Shown here one piece after another: positions 13,059 through 27,753 of a stretch of 64,000 nt of DNA. A program made the position numbers and the translations under genes. The stretch covers positions 5,863,501-5,927,500 of the forward strand of contig NC_063278.1 in NCBI RefSeq assembly GCF_910591885.1, given 5' to 3'. Position 1 is the stretch's first letter. Each line of letters starts with the position of its first letter. Below the pieces are notes generated by a model. It had not been told where the DNA came from. It was given only the letters and a program-made list of their open reading frames with translations, and searched no databases. This DNA is from Bombus terrestris. Its lineage: Eukaryota; Arthropoda; Insecta; Hymenoptera; Apidae.

Positions 13059-13072
13059 GGTCGTTGATGATT
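13059..13072 (+). repeat. Target-site duplication, right copy
   Basis: 14-bp exact copy of the left repeat, immediately after the A-rich tail. Confidence 0.8.
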
Positions 13073-13548
13073 AGTCTGTATGAATTCACTTGCACATATA
13101 AAGATACAGAAATGCATCAGCGATCGTCTATGTACAAGAAAACTGATTATTACCGTGACGTAAAAGATATGGTATTTACATTTCGAATAACGAAAAATGG
13201 TATAAAATCGAGAACTGTTCAAAAAGCCTTGATCACGCCTAAGATAAGAAAGGATCGAAAATCGCATAAAATATTTCACCCCCGAAGCAACACTCCTGCG
13301 AGCGATCACGCATGCGATAAGTTGCAACCGCATCAAACCAGTCCAGAAGATTACCGTGAACCACGATGATATATGGAAACACGGGGAAAAAATCTCTCGT
13401 CAAAATTGTAGAGGGGCAAGGCGACACTACCGCGAGAACATGTGTGTCTAACGTGTGTCCGACCCACGTATATAGCAAGTTCAACTGGCTATCAATTTTC
13501 GAGGCACCCTTAATTTCGCGGAATCGGGATAGAAATCGGGTCCGCCGA

Positions 13549-13565
13549 TTGAATTCGGAATTCAA
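13549..13565. repeat. Small palindrome TTGAATTC-G-GAATTCAA
   Basis: Perfect 8-bp arms around a single G. CCGCCG and CGGCG flank it and could extend the pairing imperfectly. Function unknown. Confidence 0.7.
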
Positions 13566-16500
13566 ACGGCGCGGCTGTGTCAAATTGCGGCCACGCGGGG
13601 GCTTAAAAATAATATCCCCGACAACGATGCTCCATAGTCAGGGGGGTTGAAAAGGCTGGCTCGAGGCGAATAGGGATCGGTTCAGACTGAAACTGACCCT
13701 TAACGACTTCTCGACCCTGCCTCTCGCTCCGTCGACGACCACGGGAGGAACTGGTTTTGAATTTCAATGTTTTTAATCCGGAATATCAGATTTTCGGCCA
13801 TTTTTCACGCTCCGGAGACGACGCTCTACGCGGTGCTAGGGTGTCCGTAAGATTTTATTAATTCGTGGCCACCCTCTCGTAAAAGAGGATGAAAGAATAC
13901 GAGGAAAAAATGGAAGGAAAGCGGAACAGACGTTGTGATGGTCCCTTGTTTCGTACCGCGGAAATGCCATTGAACGGAGGATCAGGGACATATTCGGAGA
14001 ACTCGTGATCCCGGACGTTAGGGTGACCGTGAATTAAATTTGTTTGGAAGAAACGTGGAGAGGCGATGTGGAGTTTGTAAGCAGAGGGATTTTTCGTTTG
14101 AGGTGTAACGATAGTTGAGATTACGAACGAGGAAAAATGCAATTTAAGTTATATGATCGAAGATTGTAAATAATTCATAATGTGTCTCAAGATACATGAA
14201 ATTCAAGTTTAGATTTGTGTTCCGTGACTTTGAATATTTGACGATTCTTTTAAATAATGACACGTGTTTTTAGCAAATTGTACTCCTTTCAAAGTATATT
14301 TTATGTCTTCAATATGCCATTTGCTTTCGTCTCATATGTTATAGAATCGTGAACTCATGCTTATCAGGAGTTAATATATTTATGAATTTCAATAAAATAG
14401 TGGGGGAAAAGTTCTGTGATTAGTATAAACGAGTTAGTGTTAGAATACAATATAAGCAAAAAATTACACAGTTAGATCGAACGTGGAAGAGAAGCGTGTT
14501 AGAAAATTAAAAAGTTGAGGATCGGTTCACCTATTATACCGTTTCAGACTGATTTAACATCGGGAAGAAAAGTCAACCGGGGAGACAAAAGATCTGGGAA
14601 AAATAAAAGCGGTCCTAATTAAATGGCTGTTCGAGATAGGGGAAGATCTTTGTCGTCGAAGGAAGTCTGGAAGCGAGAGTCTTAAAGCCGAACCTCCTCT
14701 AAATAAGACCTTACATTTTACTTAAGTTTCTTATTCCATTCGAATTGAGTCGTTTGTTACACCAAACGGAACGTTCTCGTCGATCGTTTACTCTTCTGAA
14801 TTCTCTTTAAATCGTATAAAAACAGTACGACTTGCAACTAAAATGATCAGGTTCTATAGTTCCTGTACATTCTTCTATTTTCAGTGTTAGTTATACCTTG
14901 CGATGTTTCATATTGCTCTATCGTAAATATCTTTTAAATTAACTGTGAATTAATGGAAAAGAAAATCATGGATTATTTATAAAAAGAACAATAAAGAAAC
15001 TAACTACTAGCAAGCATTTAGTGCCAAATACATATGAGCTTTTTCGAACTTAAATTGATCAATTCCGCTTTTTATAAAGTTATGAATGTCGCATTATCCA
15101 GATACGTAATTAGTACTCGACATCTCAACAAAGAAACCATATTTTCATAAATTTATTGATCACAGGAGAATGGCGCAAATAACTGTAAATTTCAAAAAAA
15201 GTTCTCACAAAGTAATGTTTGTTTAATTTATAAAGTCGATCCGCATAACTTCTGAACGATTCACATAGCCCGTCCAATCCATCAAAAAGTGTTGAAACCA
15301 CGACGAATGCGTAGAATATTAAAAAAAAAGAAGAGATAAAAATTCCGAATACCAATGGAACAGGAAAACAACGAATTATACGATTTTTGGTCACACCTCG
15401 GTCTCGTTACTGAAATTATTCAAGAGAAACTGCTTGAGAGCCGCGTGGAACTCACAGAAGCGTGTATCAACGATGTCCAATAAATGAATCACGCTGGCGC
15501 GGATCCCGGCGACAATGGGACACGTAAACAATGAATCCTAAATTAAATTAGAAACAACTCGAGGGACGTCAGCTTCATAAGCGATAGGATATACCCCGCG
15601 ACAATACACAATAGAACACATATCGCCGCGTGTAACAAGGTGCTAAGTAGAATAACGAGGCTGCCGGGTGGGCGACAGATTTTTCTTCCCCGCCTCGCTG
15701 ACCTTTCACCACGATTACGTTTGCGTTTACGCGTCGTGGTAAGAAACGCTCGCGGAATGGAAGAGGGAAAATACCGTGATTCCTCGCAGATAACCTCGTT
15801 CCAACGTCTACCAACGTTGCGTCGGCTTCGAGGCTGAAGTCTGAAGTTCAAACGTGATCGTATATGCAGTCTACAGGGGAAAATGACGATAGATAGATTG
15901 GGAATTTTTATACAAATTTGTATTGTATTTTTATGGACACAACTAAAGAAATAATAATTAAATAGAGATTCGTTCTATCTATTACAAATTATTATAGTTA
16001 CCTGTTATACATTTTTACCTGCAATATATTTAGAAACGCTTAAAAATGCACCTGTTAATAATTACAAGTTCGTTACCTTGGACAATTTAAATATTCTGTT
16101 AAGTACATAAACATTCACGTTCCATTTATCGCAGAACATATAATATTTAATATACTAATATCTCACACAGCTTACTACAAGATGTAGCTTATTTCATGAT
16201 GCAATTTATATCTTCGATTTGTAGAAATCATTAAACGAACTCGTAATATACGATCCTGACAAATAGAACATCTCGACGAACATAGTAAAACTTTTCGAAT
16301 TTGACCGCTTCGACTGCTCAACAGAATTTCCAAACAAAACTGAAACGGCTACACGGTTATCTCGACAAGCGGTAAAACAAAGGAACGCGATACCGCAGAA
16401 ACAGGAAGAAAAACCACTTAATTTTCACCGCGTCATCGATTCGACGAACCTTTTCGAGTGCGAACTTGGCTGACCCCGGCGAGGAGAAAATTAGAAAGCG

Positions 16501-19076
16501 AAGAAAGGGACGAGTCACGTCACAAATGAGGGGTCATCGAGTGGCAAACCGTGAAAATTTGGCATATTGTTTCACGCGTCTGGCCCTCGGGCGACCTTTC
16601 GTCGACCGGAAGTCGAAGATATTACCGAGTTCCCTCGAACTCGTTGAAGAGGGGACCCGACACCGAGGAAGATAAGCAAGTGCTCGAGCATAATAAAGGT
16701 GTATCGATTCACAGGCGGACGCTTTTCATATGCAAACGTCGCGGCCGGCCATCCGTTAGGATTATTTCTTTAGATTTTCCACCATCTTCTCTCTCCATGG
16801 ATGCTTCTGCCCTTACTGAAGATGCGGCCGATAGAGAAGCGCATCGATCACGATTTATAGAGTTCCACTTTACAACGTGAATGGTGTTGCGAAAAAAGTA
16901 CTGCGGCAATGGAAATCATTGGAAATTTGAAAGTTCTGTATGAAGCTGGCGTATAAAAATTATTAACAAAAAGAAAATGAGAATATTATCTATATATTAA
17001 AATTATAGTTAGCCCATTTTGGGTATTATTAAGTTCGCCAGAATTACATTTTCGCATTATTACATAGAATGGATGATATATAACATACTAGAAAATGTTA
17101 AATATTTCTGCGATCACCTATGAGTCGATAACCTCAATTGAAAGTTAATTTTAAGAAGAATTTAATACAATTTAATTATTCAATTTACATATCGTATTGT
17201 GAGAACGTAAATGACCGAATCATCTAGTTCTAGACTAATTCTCTCTTTCTATTGTTAGTGTGTATGCCCTCGTGCGTGTATGCCGAGCCAATACACGTGA
17301 CTTTGTCGAGCCGCCGAGCCGCCGCGGCTTTTCCGAAAAGGCCGGGCTTTTTCTTTTGTCTTTCAACCGTCGATGTCGATCACCGAGGCCGATCAAAGTG
17401 TGACGAACAGTTTATAACGAGCCGGTCGCCGGTGAAGATCTAATAACGAGCTTCTACATTCTATTGAGAAACAATTCTCCGTAACTTCAAAATTACAATG
17501 AATTAATATAAAAATTTAGTACAATATGTACATTTTAAGCTTTTTATTAAATTTTCTACATGAATAAGTATAAAGAACCGTTTTACAAAAAAACAGATAA
17601 ACTGATTTATTATTATATTTGTTTGTCTATCATACAATAATCGTATCTTCGAACGAGTACTTGATCAAGCAATATGCAACTAAATTTCTACTAAAGAATT
17701 TTGTTAATATATTAAATACTAAATATATGTGACATACGACTTGATGGCAAAAGCTAAATTCGTCAGGGGTATCGTAGGATCAAATAACGAACAATGTGGT
17801 CGCATACTAATACATGGTCTTCCGGTACTCGCGATAGTGACCGAACGATTTTCCTCAGAAATTGCCCGACAAATTGGCCCACGCGACGTTTACGGGCAAA
17901 TCGTTCGGAATGCCATTGTTTAACGACCATCCAAACCCTGGTCATCCTACGAATACTTCCTTTCAACCCTTTCACGGAAGATTTCACACGAAACCTAGCT
18001 ACCCTCAATCGGTGGGTATAGTTCCCGCGAAATAATTTTCCAAATATTCTTCGTCTCTTCAATTCAAACGCATTTCTCATAGACTTCTAACGTGTTCATT
18101 TTACAAACTTTTGGAAAAATTATGAAACTGAAAGTTACTCTTTCATAATATAATATTTTATATATTTTACTGTATGTGCTACATACTATACGAAGACAAT
18201 AAGATGGAAATACAATAAGTTCATTTTTATTGATTTCGTAATTTTAGTATTCTTAATATATCATAGCTGAAAAATCGATTCACAAATCCAGAAAGTCTTT
18301 TAAAGGAAAATATTCACTGCATAATGAATAATATTCGATATTCACAAATGTTACGTTTATCGTAAGTCAGAGTCTATCGTAAATAGAGATTTGTCTGCTG
18401 AATATTTCAAAATCATATTTTCTACTTTGAATATTTCATATATTTTTACAGATGACACGAATTCTGCATATTCTCGGCTCTTTAAATCTTTCATAAGTGT
18501 ATAAAAATTCTCAACCTGTTTACGATTAAAGGTCAACTACAACGTCAAGGAGTATGTTCAATTTGACACTTTGCACAAACTTGGCACGAAAGAAAGAAAA
18601 TTAGACAATTCTACTTTCTATTAATTTCTTAATTTCATTGCATAAGTCCACGAGGAATATTGAATTCTCAAAAAACGAATGATTCACTTTTTGAAGTTTA
18701 TCCATCGCAAAAATATGACGTAAATTTAAAAACCACTGTTTGTAACGTCATTATGTTCCTATGCTTTGTGCATGCGAAAGATTCTCACAAGAAGAATGTT
18801 ACGAATGAAGAAAACTGCATACAGAAAGTGGAAAATATGAAACTATTAAATAAATTCATTTGATGTTCATATGAAACACCGCGAGGCAAAGTTTCAATCG
18901 GTCAATCTCTGTTGAACAAGCATAATCTGATCCCTGATTGCGATGCGACGCGCGTTGTCCCTTTTAAGTGCAACCCTTGTACGTAGGACAAAGTGCATAC
19001 GCCGCATACGTTGGCTAATCGATATTTTAATATTGTCACACGCCATTCTGGATTAAAGGGCTTTCGGCGTATGCGT

Positions 19077-19104
19077 GTACACACGCGTATCCACGCGTGT
19101 GTAC
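19077..19104. repeat. GC-rich inverted repeat, 12-bp arms
   Basis: GTACACACGCGT (19077-19088) and its exact reverse complement (19093-19104) are separated by ATCC, inside a longer CG/TG-alternating run. It could be a hairpin or simply the result of alternating purine-pyrimidine (Z-DNA-prone) composition. Confidence 0.8.
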
Positions 19105-20074
19105 GCGTGGTGACGTGACGAACAGCAGATGTGCCCGGTTTGAAAAGCGAGAAGATTTCCTCCGACGAAACTGTATCGTTTTAATAAATTTTCGTGCCGT
19201 CCACGGGACGTTCGTCGACCGAAAATTCCGAAAACAATCGCCTCTGGACGATCAATAGTCGTTGCCAGTAATTATCGTTTCATAATTAATAAATTCTGGA
19301 AATAGTTATCGCTCGGTGATCACGACTGTTGTTAACGTACCTCTATTTGAGAATAGCTTTGGTAGAATTCGAAACGAACTGCTTTTTGGATCTATAGAGA
19401 TCAGACTGAGATGCAAAGAAACTTGATTTTTGGAGACACGTAAAATTGAATGGGTCCTGCCGAGTCTTGCCTCTCGCCTGTCACGTTCAACCTCTCCCAG
19501 ATTTAATGTACGTGAGCGTAGTATTATTTGAAATATAGCGTTTGATCTGCGATTCTTCTTTTAGCATTCTGTTAATCGAGAGACCGATAGTTCTATCTTT
19601 TATTTTTTTTTGTTTTTTTTATTTAAAATTTCAGAAGTGTATTAACATTTTGGTACTTGTACGCGTTTGGTTATTTTTTTTGTTGAACTGGATTGTAATT
19701 TTATGGAAATATTTGTTGAATGAAATGTTCGATCAAGTTTGCATGTCTTATTTTCATATTTCTTGGATTAATCTCTTTTGCGAAATAAATTTCTGTTAGT
19801 GGATCTAAACAAGATGAGATATATAGGTCGTAAGAGGAAAAATTGATAAGCCACATTATGTGCTATGAGTTTTTGGATGAAATTTGCTACTGTATCCTAC
19901 GGCTAAATATAATGCGAAAATGTTGCTCAAAGAAAACACTTTAAAAGCTTTATCAAAATGTTACAACAGAAATATGGAAATAATAGTGGCGTTATTTGCA
20001 ATGCAATGCAAAACATGTGCAGAATATTATAATTAGATAATTATAGAAACCTTCCATTTCTCTATCGTATTAAG

Positions 20075-20114
20075 TACACGACATATTACACTTATACACG
20101 ACATAGTACACTTA
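20075..20114. repeat. 20-bp tandem duplication
   Basis: Two adjacent 20-bp copies (20075-20094 and 20095-20114) differ at one base. A local replication-slippage duplication. Confidence 0.9.
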
Positions 20115-23100
20115 TTATATCAAAATTAGTAAAATCGATAGAGTCTTATTATTTTTGACTAATGTGCTTCATCGAATAAAGTGATACACATATATTTTCT
20201 TTCGCATAAAGGCTTCTCTAAAATATATGATGAACCGATTTTTTCTTTGAAATGCAACATATTCCAAGCACAATTTTATTAAAACATTAAATACGATCTA
20301 TTGTCAAATGCGCTATATGTTATAAACGTCGCTGAAACTTTCGTGAATCGAAGTTCTCTCGCTTTAAATAAACCCACATACTGTTCGAAGCTTCCCGCGA
20401 CTGTATTTCTCGTGGTCACTACAATGTTGCAACGCGACTGGCTAGCGTTTTCTCCGAGACTTTATGTCCCTTGTTCCCCTGTCCAACCGCAAACGTCAAG
20501 AATGGACCACGGTGCCCATTAACTCTCTCGTCTGGCAAACAAACGAAAGAAAAGAATCTCGAAGCGAGAACGTTGTGTTCTTCTGTTTGAAATAACAACA
20601 TTTCCAAAGAGCGCGCGTGCCAAAAATATTGCTCTTCTTCGAATGTTTGCGCGTTATTGCGTTCAGCTTCATCTGCCAAACATGGTGCAGTTCAAGAAAG
20701 AAACGAAAAGAAAAGGCAAAGTGAGTACGCGTTTATCTTAGCAGTCTGAAACGTTGCTGCTGTTACTTTCTCGTCTTCGACTGTGACACTTTAATTGTCT
20801 TCGTTGAACCTTCGCCGCCAGGAAGAAGACAAATGAAGTTTGTAGTGAGCTTTTTAACGTGTCTTTGTTAAAGAAGATTGGCAAGGGCATGAGGATAAAG
20901 GGTTGAGAAAAAATTGAAAACCGAAAGAAGGTCGTGTAAAATGGAAACTTACTAACCCTTTATACTTTGATAACTCGCGTGACAAGACCAACGATTTAAG
21001 TAGATTTTTCCAATCAAATTTTTTGCGACCAAGGATTTGTTTCAAAACGAGAAAGATTACAAGTTAGTAGCCTTCTTCATTTTTCTGCTTCATATGGGTT
21101 GAAGCAATGTACACCGTACAGTGTAGTGCGAAGGATTAGACAAACGTGACTTTGTAAAAATGTTCAGAGAGGTTTCTTCGAAAAATTGATGATCTTTTTA
21201 TTGCAAGGAATAAAGACAATGTTTCTAAGATTCGCATGGTATGTAGAATATTAATTAACAATTTAACAACAACGACTACGATAACTTGATCAAATACGAG
21301 TTAATTTAATTTCGATCAACCAGTTAAAATTGTCATCTAATTAAAATTCAATCGAAAACCATCGCGCTATATCGATTGTTACCGTCAAAAAGATTCGAAC
21401 ACCTCGAAACTAAACATTCGAGGAAGAAATCGTCGCGAGCAACGATGATGAAAAGTAGAGGAAAAATCCTTAAAAAATCTGGTAGAAAAACACGAAGAGA
21501 GGGTAAAAAGTGAAGACTGTCGCGCGTATTGGCACTGCCGCTACAGTGTATCACTTTTATGTCGTCCTCGTTGACTTCCTTCCTTGCGGGGGTGAGAAAG
21601 CAGGGAAGAAAGAAGGGAACGGAAGGGCTGCAGGAGCTCGAAACCCTGAGATACAACCAATTCGCAAGCAATTCTCGTCGCGCCTCGGGCGGTCCACGAA
21701 GACGAGCTAGCACGAGGATGACAGAGAAAGAGAAACGAGTATAAAGCGAAATAGAAAGAGATGGAAGAGGTTCAAAAAGGGGACGCGCGAAGGAAGCATA
21801 AAGAACCACCGTTGGAAAAAGCTCGGCCACGAACGAGAATTAATATTCCAGACAAACGTGACAGATAGATCAAATCTGCATCTCACCGGGAACACCAGTG
21901 TCAATTTCGACGGATTATCGCTGCTTGTCTCGGTTCCTCCTCTTCATCCCCCATGCCAAACTTTCGTTTTTCCCTGTAACGTCAATCTCGATCTCCTTAC
22001 GTCTCTGTTTCTCAAGAGACAATCGCGAGAAGATTTTTTTTTCGTTCTCTGTATTGGTTTCAAAGTCGCTGATCTTCTTCGTCGATAAAAAGTTTGTATT
22101 TATGAACATAATTTTATAATATATTTTTGCCAAGTTCGTGAAAGTGAATGAAAGTCCCTTAAAAAAAGTAGCTTTTGATAGCTTCTATCGTGAAGTTTGA
22201 ACGATAAACGACGTAAATGCCACAAATGATGACAAATAGTATATGTTTGTTAGATTTTGTTATATTTCTTGCGTATCGCCAATTATCAGCATGAAATTGA
22301 CCAGTTTTTTATTTTTTTCGTTAGAAGATCAGCGTTAAGCGAAAGTCTACAAGTTTTAAAACTCTCCGAGGTTTCATATTATAAAACACGTTTCCAAGAT
22401 CATTCAAAGCTTCGATAAACGAAAAATTCAAAAATTCCTCATCTATATAATATTCTATAACACTATTAAATCATCATACCTACTTATACCGAGTTAACCA
22501 ACCTCAACATCTTACTCCTTCGAGAACCAAACTACGTTAAACCCTTTCACCGCGAAGGGTTCAACACATCTTCCACTTATACCAGCTAAAATATTATGTC
22601 AAAAGACACAGTTGCCATTTTCACTCATGAACGAACTTCATCAAAAAACTAGATAAAAGGCAGATGATCTAGAGTGTAAAGTCTAGAGGGCTCCATTTCC
22701 GCTTCACTTCGTTTCTGTCGATCGTCTCCGATTCAGGTTACTTTACCTAGAGACAAACTACAAACTAGATATACCGTGATGTCGCAGATCAACCGGTTCG
22801 CTCACATTCACGCATATTATCCCACGAATTCACACATACGTATTCGCGTGCGTGCTCGTGCAGCATTGGCTCGTGCGGACCACGTGGCCAAACAATAGGA
22901 CGATTCTAATTGGGCTTTTGGACGTGGCCGGTCGATGACAAAAAAACTGGGCAAAAAAGGCGACGAAAGGGGCTTATCCAGGAGAACAAGTCCAACGTGG
23001 ACGCGGTGTTGGGGGATGAGCACCAGGATGGGGTTAACGCTCTTTCTCCGCGTACCTAGCAGAAAAGGGGGACCGGGGATGCTTCAGCGAGTTTCACGGA

Positions 23101-26100
23101 CCGTGATGAAATTTTAAAGAGACACACCGGTGCGCTCGCGCCGGATCAACAAGCTGTTGCGTAATTATTATCGTTTGCATTAATCAAGCGGTGGCCGCGG
23201 TTTGCCCGCGATGGAGGATCAACCCTTCGAGTGTGAAAAATCTTCGAATATGAAGGGATGACAGCGAAACGGGGGTAAACACATATTTGGACGGCTGGGT
23301 TGAGATCTTCCAATGAGGTTTCATGATGTTCGGGCGAGTTTGATGATGTTTGATGATGTTTAATCACGTATTACTGCGGTTTGTATCAATTGGTTTAACG
23401 TGTAGCGAATGTTTAACTCTAAAAGAGCTAGTTGAGTCACTCTGGATTGCTAGCAAATATAATTATTTCTAAATGTTTAATTTTTGAAAAAAAATAAGAG
23501 CGCTTCTATGTTTCGTTAGAAATTATAGCAGATTATTATTATTTGTGATTATAGCGATTATTTTTGAAGTATAGCGAAATATATTGAAGATAAATATTGG
23601 GATAAAGAAACTGGTATTTCTATTTAAATATGTATACAGGTAGGATGAAAGTAATTTAATGTGGAATTGTGTTTGCATGAGTTAATTAGAATTATGTATC
23701 ACTGGAATCTGAGTCTGAGGTAATAACGTATAATGTATTATACATCTGACTGTGAGTAGCTAATAACTGTTATATATTAATGATAATTAATAACGTTTTG
23801 CATTTTAATAAGGATAGATATGAAGGTATAGAAAGGATTCCTGAATGCAGTTAGCATTATTTGTTATTAGCTTTTTCGAACAAGTAAACTATTATAGGGT
23901 TACATTATTGATAATGCACATTGCTATTCATTTATTCTGTTATTCATATCATGGAAAAATAATCATTCGTTTTTAATTGGTATCGTTGGGTCATAGGTTA
24001 CGATAATAATTTATGCTAGGTTCGTGTTAAATTACTTAATCTTACAGTATAAAGATTACTAATGATATTTATCGTGTAAAATGTGAAATTATATAAAGTA
24101 ACCTATAAAATCCAAACCTACCATAAATTAAATTGTTTTAATTATTTGTAATAATTAATAATTTATAATTCAACGATGCTACTTCAAAACTAACGCAGAA
24201 GATCTAATTGTGATTCTTTCTATTAAATACAATACAGTCTATTGCACGAAACAGCCATCACATAAAAGCTTATCTCATTTTAAATAACTCGACTTCAGGC
24301 GTTTATATTGAATTAATTCCTTGCTTAATGATATTTTAATTGCTATAGAAACATGTCAGACGACAAATTATTCATCATTACTAATTAACAATTCTCAATT
24401 TGAAGAATGGAAACAGTGTTAGCGTTCGAATTAAATTGCACAATTTATATCACAAGTGACATTTGATCTTATTAAATCAGGGGTTAAATATTTCAATAAA
24501 GTACTTGGCTCGAAAAAGTGTAATAAGGTCAAAAATAATATAACAGATCTGTTTCTGCAACTTCTTGTAGCTTCAATGGAACGCCTAGTGATCTAAAACT
24601 TTTAATCAGTAGTGTACATATAAATCAACGTTGTTTCATCGATGGTAATCGTTCCAATCGAACGATTATTCCGCCAATATCCTCTCATCCACGACTTTCC
24701 TATAATCGTCGCTTTTCGAACGGGACACAATTAAGATGGAACGATTCTTAAGTCTTAAGGAATGGCCGGATCATTCCGGAGCGAGCGTGATAATATTTGC
24801 AAAAGCGAAAACACGCTAATTGTAAGAAAGAGAGCAGAGGAACGACCAGCGATTCTCATTGAATACCATTACCGGGATCCGTCTTTTCTCTCTTTCGTTT
24901 CCACCCTCTCTGTCTTTATTTCTGCGATGCAAAACAGCCGGCCGCGGCAATTTGCACAGGTAAGCACCGAGTTAAGAATCTCAAAGGCTGTGCTTTCAAT
25001 TCATCAGGGGCGTCGGGCCGCATGAATTTCGTTCGAGGTCGTCGCCGTGTCTTTGAAGTTAATCGGAGTAAACCGTCGCGATCCTGGTGTCGATTCGTCC
25101 CTACGAGTGGGTGCGAAATTGAAACCCTCCCTTTCGTATCGTTGTCATTCAGTCATCGAACGTGCCTATTTTTGAAGCAAATTTCGAAGAAACTGACGGA
25201 TCAAGATATTATGAATGGAAACTTGAAAATTGGCGAGATTGATTGGTAGCGAGCCAGAAAGTTTATTTTTCGCATTTTAAGTGTATACCTTAGATTAGTA
25301 AAAGATACGAATCGAACACACTACTTTTGTGGTTCGATTTTTCAGTTGCAAGAAAATCCTTGAGAATTATTAAATTACACAACATAATGACGATACTGTG
25401 GTAATAATAATCCTATGGAACGCTATGTAAGATGACGCTGAACTTTATGAAAATTGAACACAGTGGGGATATTTTTTATTCATCCTGTGAATATTTCAAC
25501 TTTTACTCTCATCATTTATACAAAGTTTCACGAGAAATATTTATATTCCGTTTTTCAGATAAAATTATAGTCCACAACTATTCGTTAATATTTCTATCCT
25601 AAATACCAGTAATTCTGAATCGAATAAAAAATGAGATGAATTTACAAAGACTATATGTATATATGGAAACATGCTACGAAATTTTATTTCTTTATGTTTT
25701 AACTACAACTTTTACAACCACGAATGTTATTTGCATCGATTCGATAAAAGTTGCGTGGACTGTCGACCATCGAATAGTCGATCTGTCATCTGCGCAGTGA
25801 AATTCTGGTTTTGGATTCGCTGGTCGAGGGGGCGAGAAAGAAAGAAAGAGAAAAAGGGAGTTTTAAAGTACAGTTACGGGCTGCCATGTGATGTCGATCG
25901 TGGTTCAACGAGCATGGACAATACCGCGGTAGATTCGATTTTTGAATTTAAAGAGCCCGCTCGGGGATTGGGGTGAACCTGCCCCCATAGCCTCTCCCCT
26001 GCCCCTCATGGCCCTCTTTTTTATCGGTGGCCGCATTGTCGAAAAGTTCAACGTGCGAATGTCCACGCTGGTTTTCAATCATGGTCCACGATGAAAAGTC

Positions 26101-27020
26101 GTAATTAATTTTATTTTCGAAACTTGCCGCTAGTCTGATTTCGGTTTCGAGTGCCGTCAAGGGAATCATAGAACCGTCACGCTGCAGGGTAGAGCAAAGT
26201 TTGTAGACATCCATCTGGATGATCGACAAATCTCAATGGTTTATTAGATATTAAAGAATAAAGGACAGGAATCCTACGTAGTATCTTAGGATAGTTTCAA
26301 AAATTTATGACTTCACTCTTTTTTTTAAGGACGAGCAGTTATGGAAATAGGTTTGTAATTGAAAACATGATAGAGAAGAGTCAGTAACTTATTGTTATCC
26401 AGTTAGCTATTGAATTGTTTGTAAATTAAATCATCAAAATTGCAAATTCGAAAAATGAAATTTCCAAGAATATCGATATCGTTTTTTAAATCGGAAAATA
26501 AGTAATAAATCGGAATTTTATTGTGTTGTTATATTAAACAGATTTCTGAATCGAATTTAACGTAATTTGTTACTTATTCTATCGGAAATGTCGGCTCGGG
26601 AGCTGTATAGAGTACGAAAAGCATTTGTTGCCGGAACACTCGCGTTTTATTTATAGAGGCTACCTTGACTCGGAAGACCCAACGCAGAACTGAAAGCGGA
26701 ATATGTGAAAACATCGTGAGGCATCTTTAGTAACGCGTATATCGTTGAGATCTACTTGATACTGCGAGTTCAATGTCGGTTCCACTTTTGTTCGAAGAAT
26801 ATTCCTGATAACTTTTATCAGGGTAGCATAAAGGTTTAAAGATCGTAAAAACGTCAGTATATACCTACGTATGATAAAAGTACTATTTAAAAATAACGTG
26901 CTTTATATATACAACCTTAAAACTCTTAAAATCTACCAATATATTATTTCAATCCTACATTGCTCCAGGATACTATTCCGAATATAACTTTTCATTTTAT
27001 CTCGTTTCATCCCCATTTCT

Positions 27021-27059
27021 TGGAACCTGCCTGGAACCTGCTTGGAACCTGGAACCTGT
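27021..27059. repeat. TGGAACCTG short tandem repeat
   Basis: Four copies of TGGAACCTG-like units with spacing of about 8-11 bp. They lie in intron 2 about 240 bp from the 5' splice site at 27300. Confidence 0.85.
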
Positions 27060-27300
27060 ATTTCTATTTTTCTGAGCGAAATAATCAATCAAAAACCACT
27101 TTCTAATCATAACTTAACAATTTTCCGACGAATACTCCCTTTCCAATCTTCAATGCTTTCTAATACGTCTTATTCTTACGTATTTTAAATTAGTATTTCG
27201 ACTTTCTGTGTTAAAAGCACCCGATTCTCCTCATAATTCACCTAATACCCAACAAATGAGCAAATTCCAGGGACTGGAATTGACCGTATTATCTACTCAC

Positions 27301-27753
27301 CAGAATTGACCGTATTGGTGTCCGCGTCCACAGATTCCGTCTTCGGTTTCTTCGGTAGATCCTCCTTATCTTCGTCGGAAACTTCTGTCCGTCTTTTAGG
27401 TGTCGAGCTAGCGCTTGCCTTCAGCTCGATCGGACTTCCAGCGTCCGGACCGGGCCCTTGAAGCGTCGGAGGACTCTCCAACCTTCCTCCGCCTCTTTTG
27501 TTGATGGGCGCCGAAATGCTGGGCACCGAGTTCAACTTCGAGTCCTGGTCGACCGTCTTCAAGGCGAGCGCATCCTCCGGATCGGAGTCTTCCGGCGCCG
27601 CAGTCGCCGGTGGACTGTGACAACCTTGAAGAGTGCTGCGACAGTGATTCACCTTGTGTTCGATGAACCGCACTATCTCGCCAAGGGGGTAGGACGCCCT
27701 GCATGCCCCACATTGGACGGTGTCTGGGGATGTGGTGCCTTGCGAGGTTTCCG
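27301..27753 (-). CDS. BCL11: BCL11 orthologue, second coding exon with N-terminal C2HC finger
   Basis: The exon is 453 nt: two bases (CG) completing a codon, 150 full codons, and one base (G) starting the next. It opens with ETSQGTTSPDTVQCGAC and carries a C-x2-C-x14-H-x4-C zinc finger at 27641-27712 (CGAC...FIEHKVNHC). This matches the vertebrate BCL11 N-terminal finger (CGQC...FIEHKRKQC), which mediates self-association there. A proline-, serine- and acid-rich tail follows with basic clusters PKRR and KKPK that could serve nuclear import, and a PKTE site. The acceptor is AATTTTCCAG just before 27753 and the donor is CTG|GTGAGTAG at 27300/27301. Joining the final G to the AA of the next exon gives a Glu codon and keeps frame into PRWLQCSQC. 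Any ATG inside this exon is not the start, because the conserved finger begins upstream of it. Confidence 0.93.

Larger units (their letters stand above)
12527..27300 (-). other. Intron 2 of the BCL11 orthologue (14.8 kb)
   Basis: It is bounded by donor GTGAGTAG at 27300 and acceptor TTTCAG at 12527, phase 1. The content is AT-rich noncoding DNA with moderately GC-rich patches (around 13500-13850, 16400-16850, 21500-22000, 22700-23250, 25800-26050). I find no convincing exon inside it. It holds the retroposon-like insertion at 12897-13058, a small palindrome at 13549-13565, a GC-rich hairpin at 19077-19104, a 20-bp duplication at 20075-20114 and a short tandem repeat at 27021-27059. Open frames here are short and have no recognisable domains. 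Confidence 0.85.

Noticed and set aside
20682..20720. Plus-strand ATG with MVQFKKETKRKGK followed by GTGAGT, as a first exon
   Set aside because: Phase-0 donor looks good, but I recognise no protein and find no matching acceptor or next exon, so it is too short to support.
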